From positions 1-27,460 of IMG/VR virus record IMGVR_UViG_3300006616_000062: a DNA stretch of 27,460 nt. One strand, 5' to 3'. The notes beneath the pieces were generated by a model. That model saw only the letters and a list, made by a program, of their open reading frames with translations, was not told where the DNA came from and did no database searches. Made by a program: the position numbers and the translations under genes. The stretch is from a virus. The stretch's first letter is position 1; every line of letters starts with the position of its first letter. Shown in pieces: positions 7,401 through 16,499 of this stretch.

Positions 7401-8873
7401 ATGGGATTTTTAGATAATTCTGCAAGTGGCGGAGCATTTCCTCCATCGATTACTCCCATGCCGAAACAACAAGCTGTGGTTGATAACTATATCAATTTTC
7501 ACGATGCTAATTTTTCGACTTGGACACAACAATATCTACCTGAGCTTTACGAAGCTGAAGTAGAAAGATACGGAAACAGAACTTTATCTGCTTTCTTGAG
7601 AATGGTAGGCGCTGAAATGCCTATGACATCTGATCAAGTAATTTGGTCGGAGCAAAATAGATTACACATCGCTTATGAAGGTGTAACTAGAGCTAATGAC
7701 GTTTTAACTGTAACTGGTAATAACGCTGTAAGATTAAATCAAACTATTGTTATAGCCGATGGCTTTACTACTGTAAAAGCTTTAGTTATAGCTGTTTCTG
7801 GTTTAACTATTACCGCTGTGCCTTATGAAGCTGCTACTTTAACTGCTGCTGGATTAGGTACTACAGGATTAAAACTATTTGTTTACGGTTCTGAATTTGC
7901 TAAAGGAACTAGCCAAATGGTTGGATCTATTGAGCCTACTCCAGAAACTTTTTCAAACAACCCAGTTATCATTAAAGATAAATTTGAAGTGTCAGGTTCT
8001 GATGCTGCTCAAATTGGTTGGATTGAAGTTGCTACTGAAGATGGAACATCAGGTTATATGTGGTACTTAAAAGCTGAATCTGAAACAAGATTACGTTTTG
8101 AAGATTACTTAGAAATGACCTGCGTTGAAGGTGTAAAAGCTGCTGCTGCTTCTGGCGTTGCAACTGCTGATTACGCCACTACTTACCCTCTTACTCAATT
8201 TACATTAAATAACGCTGGTACTGACGGAGTTGCTCCAATAGGTACTCAAGGTTTATTTGATGCTATTGAAACAAGAGGTAATGTTTGGCAAAACTTCGCT
8301 GGTGCTGCTGCTCCTGGAGCTGGTGCATTAGGTGATTTTGATGCTATCCTTAAGCAACTTGATAAGCAAGGAGCTATTGAAGAAAACATGTTATTCTTAA
8401 ACAGAGCTACTGCTTTAGATTTTGATGATATGATTGCTGCTATGGCTGGCGGAGGTTATGCTGGTACGCAAGCTGCTTCTTACGGTTTGTTTGATAATGA
8501 ATCTGAAATGGCGCTTAACTTTGGTTTTTCAGGGTTTAGAAGAGGTTCTTATGACTTCTACAAAACTGACTGGAAATACTTAAACGATGCTACTACTAGA
8601 GGTTTAACACAAGATATTGACGGTGTTATGGTTCCTGCTGGTACTACTACTGTTTATGATCAAATGTTAGGATCTAACATCAGAAGACCTTTCTTACACG
8701 TAAGATATAGAGCTTCTCAAACTGATGACAGACGATATAAAAACTGGATTACAGGTTCTGTAGGCGGTGCTTATACTTCTGCTCTTGATGCTATGGAAGT
8801 ACACTTTTTATCTGAAAGATGTTTAGTAACTCAAGCTGCGAATAACTTCGTATTGTTTAAGTCTACTAACTAA
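7401..8873 (+). CDS. major capsid protein, 490 aa
   Basis: The main shell protein, expected to have the HK97 fold. It follows the scaffold-like gene and precedes a small protein and a strong terminator, which is typical. The N-terminal 90 residues are helical (ELYEAEVERYGNRTLSAFLR); residues about 100-165 form a Val/Thr/Gly-rich beta segment that looks like an inserted domain; about 206-239 hold a conserved-looking block (GWIEV, then GYMWYLKAESETRLRFEDYL) that I recall from capsid proteins of Bacteroidetes phages; the rest includes a long spine-like helix region and the ending RPFLHVRYRAS. Codon use is uniform with many GCT, ACT and GGT codons, fitting a heavily translated gene. No protease cleavage site can be assigned. 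The start has an A-rich upstream run (aaaataaaa) without a Shine-Dalgarno sequence. Confidence 0.88.
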   Translation: MGFLDNSASGGAFPPSITPMPKQQAVVDNYINFHDANFSTWTQQYLPELYEAEVERYGNRTLSAFLRMVGAEMPMTSDQVIWSEQNRLHIAYEGVTRANDVLTVTGNNAVRLNQTIVIADGFTTVKALVIAVSGLTITAVPYEAATLTAAGLGTTGLKLFVYGSEFAKGTSQMVGSIEPTPETFSNNPVIIKDKFEVSGSDAAQIGWIEVATEDGTSGYMWYLKAESETRLRFEDYLEMTCVEGVKAAAASGVATADYATTYPLTQFTLNNAGTDGVAPIGTQGLFDAIETRGNVWQNFAGAAAPGAGALGDFDAILKQLDKQGAIEENMLFLNRATALDFDDMIAAMAGGGYAGTQAASYGLFDNESEMALNFGFSGFRRGSYDFYKTDWKYLNDATTRGLTQDIDGVMVPAGTTTVYDQMLGSNIRRPFLHVRYRASQTDDRRYKNWITGSVGGAYTSALDAMEVHFLSERCLVTQAANNFVLFKSTN

Positions 8874-8899
8874 TTATTAACATTTAAAAGATAGAAATT

Positions 8900-9199
8900 A
8901 TGGCATATGTAAAATTACCAAAAGCCGCTGGTGCTTTTGATATATTACCTGCAGAAAATGTAGGTTCAGTAAAACTTAGTTCTGACACTAAGAAAGAAAT
9001 AGATGTTACGTATATGGGCGCTGATGCTAGTACTGACACTATCTCTATAGTTCCTGTTGGAAGTGGAGCTAGCGCTTCATTTTTGCAAGCTGATGTTCAA
9101 GCTTTAGTTGAAGCTATTGGACTAATCGGTGGTGGTTCAGGAATGATTAATGTTGACTTAAGCAAAGTTGTATTAGAAACTTCTGTTGGAGCATCATAA
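8900..9199 (+). CDS. small virion-associated protein, 99 aa (possible decoration protein)
   Basis: A small Ala/Gly/Ser/Val-rich protein 26 bases after the capsid gene and just before a strong terminator, so it shares the capsid transcript. The first half is beta-type (YVKLPKAAGAFDILPAENVG, then KKEIDVTYMG), the middle has a Gly/Ser/Ala-rich stretch, and a helix (QADVQALVEAIGLIGG) precedes a short terminal strand. Small proteins in this spot are often capsid decoration or stabilising proteins; I cannot match it to a named family, so that role is inferred from position and likely high expression only. Confidence 0.55.
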   Translation: MAYVKLPKAAGAFDILPAENVGSVKLSSDTKKEIDVTYMGADASTDTISIVPVGSGASASFLQADVQALVEAIGLIGGGSGMINVDLSKVVLETSVGAS

Positions 9200-9210
9200 T
9201 CAAAAATAAT

Positions 9211-9238
9211 AAGATCCCGTTTCGGCGGGGTCTTTTTT
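9211..9238 (+). terminator. intrinsic terminator after the capsid operon
   Basis: AAGATCCCG and CGGGGTCTT (9211-9219 and 9226-9234) pair as a nine-base stem with one G-U pair around a six-base loop, followed by a run of T. It starts 11 bases after the stop of the 99-residue gene. The GC-rich stem stands out in this AT-rich genome. Confidence 0.9.
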
Positions 9239-9254
9239 AATTATTATATTATAT
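9237..9254 (+). promoter_or_regulatory. A/T leader element, copy 2, probable promoter region
   Basis: The same 18 bases as 6207-6224, here overlapping the T-tract of the terminator and six bases before ATG 9261. Because a strong terminator lies immediately upstream, the next gene needs either read-through or a promoter close by, and this element is the only shared sequence in the short gap. It may instead act in translation initiation. No classical -35/-10 pair or Bacteroidetes -7/-33 pair is convincing. Confidence 0.45.
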
Positions 9255-9260
9255 CATATT

Positions 9261-10061
9261 ATGGAAACAAAAGAAAAGAAAAAGCCTGTGGCTAAAGCCC
9301 CAGCAACTCCTGAGGTAAAAAAAGATACTTGGGAATACAAGGATAGAACTTATTTTTTAAAAGGTTCAAAAGAGCCTTTAACATTTAAAATTCCTTCAAG
9401 ACATACTCCTAGACATCCAATGTTTTGGTTTGATCCTGTAAAAGGTTACAATAGAGAGTTGAGATATGCAACTAACCAAAAGTCTGTATTTGTTGACGAA
9501 CAACAAGGGCCAGTTACTTTAGAGCATATTGTTTTTGAAGATGGAACGTTATTTGTGCCAAAAGAAAAAGTTCAATTACAAAAACTATTATCTATATATC
9601 ATCCAGCTAAAGGAAAAGTTTATAATGAATTTGACAAAAAAGCTGTAGCTGTTGATGAGTTAGATATGATAGAGTTTGAAATTAAAGCATTAAATGCTGC
9701 TTCAGTAATGGATATTGAACAAGCAGAGGCAATATTAAGAGTTGAAAATGGTTCAGCTGTATCTAATTTGAGTTCTAAAGAACTAAAAAGAGATATATTA
9801 ATATTTGCTAAGAAAAACCCTAAATTGTTTTTAGATTTAGCAGAAGATGAAAATGTAATACTTAGAAACTTTGCCATTAATGCAACTGAATCAGGTATTA
9901 TTAAATTATCTCAAGATCAAAGAACTTTTACTTGGGGTACTAACGGTAGAAAATTAATGACAGTACCTTTTGATGAGAACCCATATTCAGCTATGGCTGC
10001 TTGGTTCCAGACAGATGAAGGACTTGAAGTTTATAAGTCTATCGATAAAAAACTTAAATAA
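9261..10061 (+). CDS. conserved phage protein of unknown function, 266 aa
   Basis: A gene isolated between two intrinsic terminators. The N-terminus is Lys/Pro/Ala-rich and probably disordered (KEKKKPVAKAPATPEVKK), followed by a beta-rich region (TYFLKGSKEPLTFKIPSRHT, then FWFDPVKGYNRELRYATNQK), a helical middle (residues about 140-200, including SSKELKRDILIFAKKNP) and a C-terminal strand-helix unit (LMTVPFDENPYSAMAAWFQT). I do not know its function, though I recall relatives near capsid genes in other marine phages. Being separated from both capsid and tail genes by terminators suggests its level is set independently. A virion or head completion protein is a guess from position. Confidence 0.6.
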   Translation: METKEKKKPVAKAPATPEVKKDTWEYKDRTYFLKGSKEPLTFKIPSRHTPRHPMFWFDPVKGYNRELRYATNQKSVFVDEQQGPVTLEHIVFEDGTLFVPKEKVQLQKLLSIYHPAKGKVYNEFDKKAVAVDELDMIEFEIKALNAASVMDIEQAEAILRVENGSAVSNLSSKELKRDILIFAKKNPKLFLDLAEDENVILRNFAINATESGIIKLSQDQRTFTWGTNGRKLMTVPFDENPYSAMAAWFQTDEGLEVYKSIDKKLK

Positions 10062-10076
10062 CAAGTGATTATAAAT

Positions 10077-10107
10077 AAGGGTGGTTTTATCGCCACCCTT
10101 TTTTTTT
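10077..10107 (+). terminator. intrinsic terminator before the tail module
   Basis: AAGGGTGG (10077-10084) pairs perfectly with CCACCCTT (10093-10100) around an eight-base loop, followed by a run of nine T. It follows the 266-residue gene by 15 bases. It overlaps the in-frame GTG at 10081, which is why that codon was rejected as the next start. Confidence 0.92.
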
Positions 10108-10119
10108 AAAAATATTAAA

Positions 10120-11187
10120 ATGGCAATAAACGTAAATGAAGTTTATAAAACGGTTTTATTAATATTAAACAAAGAGCAGAGAGGATATATAACTCCTGAT
10201 GAATTTAATAAAACAGGCACACAGGTTCAGTTGGAAATATTTGAAAAGTATTTTGAAGACTTGAATCAAAATTTACGTGTACGTCAAGACGAAACAGAAT
10301 ATGCTGATAGGGTTAAAAATGTAGATGATAAAATATCTATATTTAAAACTCAAGGTAATTGCACTTGGGATGGGGCCAATAAACTATTTACTACTCCCAC
10401 AGATTTACACAGAATAGGTACTGTTATATATAAAGATTCTACAGAGGTTGAAAGAGTACAGAGAAACGATTTATTGTATTTAAAACTTTCACCATTAACA
10501 AAACCTTCTGTTTCTTTTCCTGTATATTCATACGAGGATAAATTAACTACTACTCCAGATCCAAAGATATATATAGAGCCATCATCTATACAATCGGATA
10601 TTTCAGTAACATATATAAGAAAACCTAGTAACGTAAGGTTTGGGTATACTATTGGAGGTTTAGGACAATATTTGTATGACGGTAATGTATATATACCGAC
10701 AGGCTTGCCTGTTGTTAATAACTATTTATTTCAAAGTTTGACAACTAACTTTGTAGCTACATCTAGTACACCAACTAGTGTAAGTTGGACTGGTTTAACA
10801 ACTTCTTCTAATGGTATTACATACGAAGGAAGTGGCACTGGTTTGAAGTTTACTTTGACAATGAACTCTTCTGGAGTTATAACTAACATAAATGTTGACG
10901 AACCTGGAACAGGTTTTGCCGCTGGTGATACATTAACATTCGACTCAACTGTTTTTCAAGCAGGTGGCGGTGGTGGTGGTGGCACTAATGCTGTTATAAC
11001 TTTAACAGCTGCTAGTTTGTATAGTGGTACTACGTATGGTTCTACTCAATTTGAAATAGATAACACTGACCAAACAGAAGCTATATTAAATATATTAAAA
11101 TATTCAGGTATAGTTATAAGAGATCCACAAATAATAAATTCAGCACAACAAATGGCTGCAGCTGAAGATCAAAATGAAAAAAGTTAA
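10120..11187 (+). CDS. tail ring / adaptor protein 1, 355 aa
   Basis: The start is placed at ATG 10120 (MAINVNEVYKTVL), because the upstream in-frame GTG at 10081 lies inside the terminator hairpin. The N-terminal helical block (YKTVLLILNKEQRGYITPDE, then LEIFEKYFEDLNQ) is one I recall from ring (tail adaptor) proteins of crAss-like and other Bacteroidetes phages; such proteins dock under the portal. The C-terminal block (STQFEIDNTDQTEAILNILK, then SGIVIRDPQIIN) is typical of the same core. Between them, at about residues 215-300, sits a Thr/Ser/Gly-rich beta segment (SGTGLKFTLTMNSSG, then EPGTGFAAGDTLTF, then seven glycines in a row) that looks like an inserted domain. Assignment is by recall of the conserved blocks, not by a search. 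Confidence 0.65.
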   Translation: MAINVNEVYKTVLLILNKEQRGYITPDEFNKTGTQVQLEIFEKYFEDLNQNLRVRQDETEYADRVKNVDDKISIFKTQGNCTWDGANKLFTTPTDLHRIGTVIYKDSTEVERVQRNDLLYLKLSPLTKPSVSFPVYSYEDKLTTTPDPKIYIEPSSIQSDISVTYIRKPSNVRFGYTIGGLGQYLYDGNVYIPTGLPVVNNYLFQSLTTNFVATSSTPTSVSWTGLTTSSNGITYEGSGTGLKFTLTMNSSGVITNINVDEPGTGFAAGDTLTFDSTVFQAGGGGGGGTNAVITLTAASLYSGTTYGSTQFEIDNTDQTEAILNILKYSGIVIRDPQIINSAQQMAAAEDQNEKS

Positions 11188-11190
11188 TAA

Positions 11191-12369
11191 ATGGGACTAA
11201 TTACAGAAACTAATGAAGAGTATTACGCTGGTGAAAAAACATTTTTAGTACCTACTAACACTACTTCATTTGCTACAACTTTCAACACAGAACTAACTCT
11301 AGATTCTTCAATAGGTGACAGTAACTTTTTACTTGAAATAAGCACAGACTCAGGTGCTACCTACAATAAATATATAACATTATATCCAGCTGGAGTTATA
11401 TCTTTAAGTAATAATAATAGAACTGTAAATGTAAGTGTTGCTGTGACAGGATCTGCAACTACTATAGCGCGAATAACTTTAACTATAGGTGCTGTAGAAA
11501 ACAATTATGGTGGTTATCAATATGTTAAATTAAATGACATTATAAATACTTTTATAGCTACATATGTTGGTACAGGTAAGTTAATACCAAGTGTTAAAAG
11601 AACTGATGTTATATTCCACGCTAAAAGAGGCTTGCAAGAGTTCAGCTACGACACATTAAAAAGCATTAAGTCACAAGAAGTTTCAATAACACCTAGTTTG
11701 TCAATGATAATACCACAAGACTATGTAAATTATATAAGGTTGTCATGGACAGATGCTTATGGTATTAAACATATTATTTATCCATCTGATAACTTAACTA
11801 TAAAACCAACTGATGTGCCGTTGCAAACTGTAAATGGAGATTATATTCAAGATGAGTTTGGTTCAAATACTCAAGGAACTTCTGAAACTTCTAAAAATTG
11901 GGACAAATTAAACCAAAGAAGATTAAGTGGAGGTTTTGATGCTTATCAATTTGGAGTTGAAAATTATTATGGTGATAGTTACATGTTTGGGCCTCAGCAA
12001 TTAGGTATGAGATATGGAGCACTACCTGAAACTACTCAAGTTAACGGCTATTTTACAATGGATCCAGCAAGAGGTACTATATCTTTTTCTAGTGACATGA
12101 ATGGTAGGAAAGTTGTTTTAGAATATTTATCAGATGGTTTAGCTTATGACACTGATTCTAAGGTGCCTAAGATGGCCGAGGAGGCAATGTATATGCATAT
12201 AGCATATTCTATATTAGCTGGAAGATCTGGAGTTCAAGAATACATTGTTCAAAGATTTAAAAAAGACAGACGAGCGGCACTAAGAAATACTAAAATAAGA
12301 TTATCAGATATTAAATTAGATCAGATAGTTAGAATAATGAGAAACAAATCTAAATGGATTAAACACTAA
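11191..12369 (+). CDS. tail ring / stabilisation protein 2, 392 aa
   Basis: It follows the previous gene by three bases. Residues about 1-11 (MGLITETNEEY) and 105-392 look like one family core, while residues about 12-100 are a separate Thr/Ser-rich beta domain placed between them. The core contains LNDIINTFIATYVG, KRTDVIFHAKRGLQEFSYDT, SLSMIIPQDYVNYIRLSW and a C-terminal helical pair (EEAMYMHIAYSILAG, FKKDRRAALRNTKIRL). I recall this core in proteins of crAss-like and marine Bacteroidetes phages that build a ring between portal and nozzle (P22 gp4-like tail stabilisation or adaptor role). Position between ring protein 1 and the nozzle protein agrees. Residues for DNA gating cannot be assigned. 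Confidence 0.65.
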   Translation: MGLITETNEEYYAGEKTFLVPTNTTSFATTFNTELTLDSSIGDSNFLLEISTDSGATYNKYITLYPAGVISLSNNNRTVNVSVAVTGSATTIARITLTIGAVENNYGGYQYVKLNDIINTFIATYVGTGKLIPSVKRTDVIFHAKRGLQEFSYDTLKSIKSQEVSITPSLSMIIPQDYVNYIRLSWTDAYGIKHIIYPSDNLTIKPTDVPLQTVNGDYIQDEFGSNTQGTSETSKNWDKLNQRRLSGGFDAYQFGVENYYGDSYMFGPQQLGMRYGALPETTQVNGYFTMDPARGTISFSSDMNGRKVVLEYLSDGLAYDTDSKVPKMAEEAMYMHIAYSILAGRSGVQEYIVQRFKKDRRAALRNTKIRLSDIKLDQIVRIMRNKSKWIKH

Positions 12370-12371
12370 GT

Positions 12372-15300
12372 ATGGCTCAAGTTAAAAATACTTTTGTAAA
12401 GTCTAAGATGAATAGAGACTTAGACGCTAGACTTATACCTAATGGTGAATATAGAGAAGGTAGGAATATAGGTATTAGCAAGTCTGAAGGAGCTGATGTT
12501 GGTGCCTTAGAAAACATAAAAGGAAATGTTAATATTTTTCCAGGATTTATAAACAAGCTTAATGCTGGTTTGACACCTAATGAAAAGCCATTAGAAATAA
12601 TAGGCATGTTTACTCATGAAGATAGTTCTTCTATATACATGTTTTTAACTACATTTTCAGACGCTTCTAAAAATCAATTAGAAAATCATGCTAACTTTTT
12701 TAATTCGCATTGCTATATAACTAGAATTAAGTATAATGGTAACTTAACTATACCAGAAGAAAACAGATATGAAACTTCTATACTAGTTGAAGGTAGTTTT
12801 TTAAATCTTTCTAAAACACACCCTATATCAGGATTTAATATAATTGAAGATTTAATGTTTTGGACAGACAATAGAAATAATCCAAGAAAAATAAATATAG
12901 AAAAAGCAGCACAAAAAGCTCCAGGCGACACATCTAAACCTTTTTACTACAAAGAAGATCAAATATCTGTATCTAAATATTATCCTTATAACTCTTTTTC
13001 TTTAATTAGAAGAGACGGTAGTGATTATACTTCTACAGTTAAAAATACTACTACAGAATGGTTACCAATATCTTTGTCTGCTCCTTTAGATTCTATAAAA
13101 ACAGTTGGATCAAATACTGTTTTAAGTTTTCTCGATACTGCTCAACCACAGCCTGCACCTCCCGTAGGCAAACCTAACTGGACTGGTACAGGTGCTCAAA
13201 ACAGTAGTATTGGTAATTTCTTTTCAAAATCTGGAAGTAATGGTTATCCTATTGTAAGAGTTAAAAACGCTCAGAGACCAGGTTCTCAAGACTTATATAT
13301 TTATAATGTGACAGGCAATGAAGTGGGCGCAGCAATATCTCAATCAACACTAACTACTCAAGTTAATATACCAACAGCGCCTGATGGCACAGTATGGGCA
13401 GAGCCTGGTGATGTCATAATATTCCAATTAAAAAATCCAGACTTTGATATAAGCTTTGATGGTGACAGAGAGTTTTTAAAAGATAAATTTCCTAGGTTTA
13501 GCTATAGATTTAAATACACTGATAATGAATACTCGCTCATGGCACCATTTACACAACCCGTGTTTATGCCTGCTCAAGACGGTAGCATAACTTGGCAAGA
13601 TGAAGATGTAGCTACAAAAACTACTGAATTAGGATTTTTTGAAAATAGAGCTAGCGAAATAGGCTTAGTAATTAATCTACCTTACTATCCAGGTGGCAAC
13701 CATGCGGTTACACCTACATTTAATTTACAATTGCAAAGAGAATTACATGTAGATGGAATAGAAATATTGTTTAAGTCGTCTAATGATAATAATATATACA
13801 TTGTAGATAGTATAGATATAAGTGGCGCTGATGGTTGTCCTAGAGAAAATTTAGTTGCTCCTGACGGTCAGTCTACAGCTATAAGAAACCAATTTATATA
13901 TAAATATAAAGGTGCTAAACCTTATAAAGTAGTTCCTGAGTCAGACGTGACAAGAGTTAATGATATTATTCCAGTAAGAGCGTTAGCTCAAGAAACATCA
14001 GGTAATAGAATAATGTATGGGAATTATGTAGATAACCACGCTCTACCACCCTACCTATGGTATGAAGCGAATTCTTCTTTAAAAACGGGTTCATTTGCTC
14101 CAGACTTTAATGTAGCTAACAATCCACCTATAGCAACTACTATAAACAACAAGATTAAAGAGTATTATAACGCAACTTTAAAGCAAGGTAGAACATATCA
14201 AGTAGGGGTAGTATTAGCTGATAGATATGGTAGACAATCTACAGTAATGTTAGCTTCTGAAGCTGAAGACTATGGCAATAACAATAGGAATAGATCAACT
14301 GTTTTTGTGCCTTATAACAATGCTGGCGCAACTACTACCTTAAACTTTTTTGGTAGTTCATTAAAAATGGACTGGCACCTTAAAATACCTGATATAGATG
14401 ATTATAATGCTTTAAATTATCCTGGCTTGTACAATGCTACGCTTAGACCTAACGGTTGGTATAGTTATAAAATAGTAGTTAAACAACAAGAACAGGAATA
14501 TTACAATGTATATGCACCGGGAAGTATGTCTGGTAATGTTATATATAAAGATAATGAAACAAAATTAAATTATTCAGACTCTTGGAACACTTCTAACTTG
14601 TCTTTATATGGCGACAATATCAATAAAATACCTAGGGATATGACCAATGTTGGTCCTACTGATAGGATATACGGTAGTAAAGAGTCTTTATATTATAGGG
14701 TAGTTCAACCTAATTATAATTTTGTATCTCAAAGTACTCCAGCTACTGTATTAACTAACAGGTGGAACTCTAGACAAACAGTGCTTCCTGTATTAGAATC
14801 TACAGTTGTTTCTATACAGCCATTTTTAGATTTAGGTAAATGGGTTACTCAAAAAGGAGTTGCTAATTCTTTAGGTTACCCAGGCGCTTATGATAATTCT
14901 GGGACAACTGTGCCAGGAACTATAGATCCTTTAGTAAAATCAGATAACAATCCGTTTGTAGCTACTGTTAATAATAATGAAAATAAAGATAGAGTAGGTT
15001 TTTTAAATACAACTCAAATATCTAATAGTTCTACAGATTTAGCTAAATTTTCACAATCTTTAATAATTGCAGAAACTAAACCTAAGTTATCTAATTTAGA
15101 ACTTTATTGGGAAACAGCAACATCAGGTTTAATAAGTGATTTAAATGGATCTATATTAACGTCTGGAGACGCTACAGCGCCTAAAGATCTTACAACGTTT
15201 ATATTTACAGGTCAAGAAAGTATTGAGTATTCAGGCGCTAATTTAGCTAATTGTTTATTAAATAAAAATATAAATATCGTTACTAACTCAGGCGTAGAAA

Positions 15301-16499
15301 ATACAAATCCTAATTATAATATAGAAATAATAAGTGTTAAGTCTATAGACGCTAACGGACAAGAAGAGGATGCTACTCCTCTATTTGCTATAAAAGAATT
15401 TGCAGGCTCACCAAAAACTTACAACTTACATTTAACAGACGTTGCTAATACTAATAATCAAGGTTTAGAATACGCAAACCCAGATGGTAACAATGTTTGG
15501 AATAAAGAGTTTGTATTTAATTTTAAACTAACTATAGACGGTAAATTACCAGCGATAGTTTCTAAAAGAAATAACTTTTTTAGCAATGACGCGCCAACTA
15601 TGGGAGCTGTTCCTCAACAGTCTCCAGTAAATCCATCAGATACAGCTAACTGGGTTGGTGACACTTGGACTTTTAGTATAGGAGGTGAAGAACCAGACTC
15701 TGGTCAAACAAATTACAATTACATAAAACAAAATCCTTTATTTGATAAAGAAGTTATAAGTTTAAATACTTATTACAGAATAAATAATACTAGTAGAAAT
15801 AACGTAAGAAATAGAAATCAATTATTTTTTAACCAATACCAATGGGGATCGTATAATACTGGAACCCCACCATATCCAATATTTCCTACAGGCAAATCTA
15901 ATGTTGGATGGAATAATGGTAGTTTTGCCGGTTTAAATTCAGATACTGAACTTTACATAGAAAAATTAGAATGTGCTATAAACAAAGGAAACGACACTGA
16001 AAAGTTTGGTTTTCAAGAGTGGTGGACATTAAAGAAGTTAGGTGTTACAGAAGCTGACAGAGCTCAGGGTACTATTACTCCTGAACCTGATTGGTTTCAT
16101 CCTAATACTAATATATATGCTAACAATACTAATCCAACTATAGTAGATCTTAGTGGCAGTGCTTACGGTAGTCAAAATTTAAGATACACTTATTATGACT
16201 ATCCTTGGAAGCTAGAGTTTATAGAATACAACCCGTCTAATCCAGCTCCTTGGCTTAGTGGTAGTGGGTTTGATCCTTTTACTAGTGGTTGGTATTTACT
16301 AGCAAATGGTGATCAACCTCCTTTTGAATGGCAAGGTGCCGCTACTGAAAAAAATAACAATAGGTTTTGGGCTGAAGGATTTTTAAATGGTGGGCAATAC
16401 AGCGTACATAAACTAACTATAGGTGTAAGAGAAACATTTGCTAATGGTAAAAAGTCTCAAACTGGACAATTTGTTATTTACGTAAAACTTTATAGATAA
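12372..16499 (+). CDS. large tail nozzle (muzzle)-type protein, 1375 aa
   Basis: It begins MAQVKNTFVKSKMNRDLDAR followed by LIPNGEYREGRNI and ALENIKGN, an N-terminal signature I associate with tail nozzle or stabilisation proteins of podoviruses (T7 gp12 / P22 gp10-like beta-propellers; the muzzle of crAss-like phages). The chain is almost all beta, rich in Asn, Thr, Ser and Tyr, with no membrane segments and many aromatic-Gly-Asn turns, as in a propeller with inserted side domains. It is much longer than T7 gp12, so extra domains are expected. The TAA stop overlaps the ATG of the next gene by one base (TAATG). Role: forms the distal tube through which DNA passes. Function is from motif recall and position, not from an alignment. 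Confidence 0.62.
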   Translation: MAQVKNTFVKSKMNRDLDARLIPNGEYREGRNIGISKSEGADVGALENIKGNVNIFPGFINKLNAGLTPNEKPLEIIGMFTHEDSSSIYMFLTTFSDASKNQLENHANFFNSHCYITRIKYNGNLTIPEENRYETSILVEGSFLNLSKTHPISGFNIIEDLMFWTDNRNNPRKINIEKAAQKAPGDTSKPFYYKEDQISVSKYYPYNSFSLIRRDGSDYTSTVKNTTTEWLPISLSAPLDSIKTVGSNTVLSFLDTAQPQPAPPVGKPNWTGTGAQNSSIGNFFSKSGSNGYPIVRVKNAQRPGSQDLYIYNVTGNEVGAAISQSTLTTQVNIPTAPDGTVWAEPGDVIIFQLKNPDFDISFDGDREFLKDKFPRFSYRFKYTDNEYSLMAPFTQPVFMPAQDGSITWQDEDVATKTTELGFFENRASEIGLVINLPYYPGGNHAVTPTFNLQLQRELHVDGIEILFKSSNDNNIYIVDSIDISGADGCPRENLVAPDGQSTAIRNQFIYKYKGAKPYKVVPESDVTRVNDIIPVRALAQETSGNRIMYGNYVDNHALPPYLWYEANSSLKTGSFAPDFNVANNPPIATTINNKIKEYYNATLKQGRTYQVGVVLADRYGRQSTVMLASEAEDYGNNNRNRSTVFVPYNNAGATTTLNFFGSSLKMDWHLKIPDIDDYNALNYPGLYNATLRPNGWYSYKIVVKQQEQEYYNVYAPGSMSGNVIYKDNETKLNYSDSWNTSNLSLYGDNINKIPRDMTNVGPTDRIYGSKESLYYRVVQPNYNFVSQSTPATVLTNRWNSRQTVLPVLESTVVSIQPFLDLGKWVTQKGVANSLGYPGAYDNSGTTVPGTIDPLVKSDNNPFVATVNNNENKDRVGFLNTTQISNSSTDLAKFSQSLIIAETKPKLSNLELYWETATSGLISDLNGSILTSGDATAPKDLTTFIFTGQESIEYSGANLANCLLNKNINIVTNSGVENTNPNYNIEIISVKSIDANGQEEDATPLFAIKEFAGSPKTYNLHLTDVANTNNQGLEYANPDGNNVWNKEFVFNFKLTIDGKLPAIVSKRNNFFSNDAPTMGAVPQQSPVNPSDTANWVGDTWTFSIGGEEPDSGQTNYNYIKQNPLFDKEVISLNTYYRINNTSRNNVRNRNQLFFNQYQWGSYNTGTPPYPIFPTGKSNVGWNNGSFAGLNSDTELYIEKLECAINKGNDTEKFGFQEWWTLKKLGVTEADRAQGTITPEPDWFHPNTNIYANNTNPTIVDLSGSAYGSQNLRYTYYDYPWKLEFIEYNPSNPAPWLSGSGFDPFTSGWYLLANGDQPPFEWQGAATEKNNNRFWAEGFLNGGQYSVHKLTIGVRETFANGKKSQTGQFVIYVKLYR

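Noticed and set aside
10081-10119. GTG start extending ring protein 1 by 13 residues
   Set aside because: These codons form the terminator stem, loop and T-run. ATG 10120 has a proper A-rich leader and the expected N-terminus.
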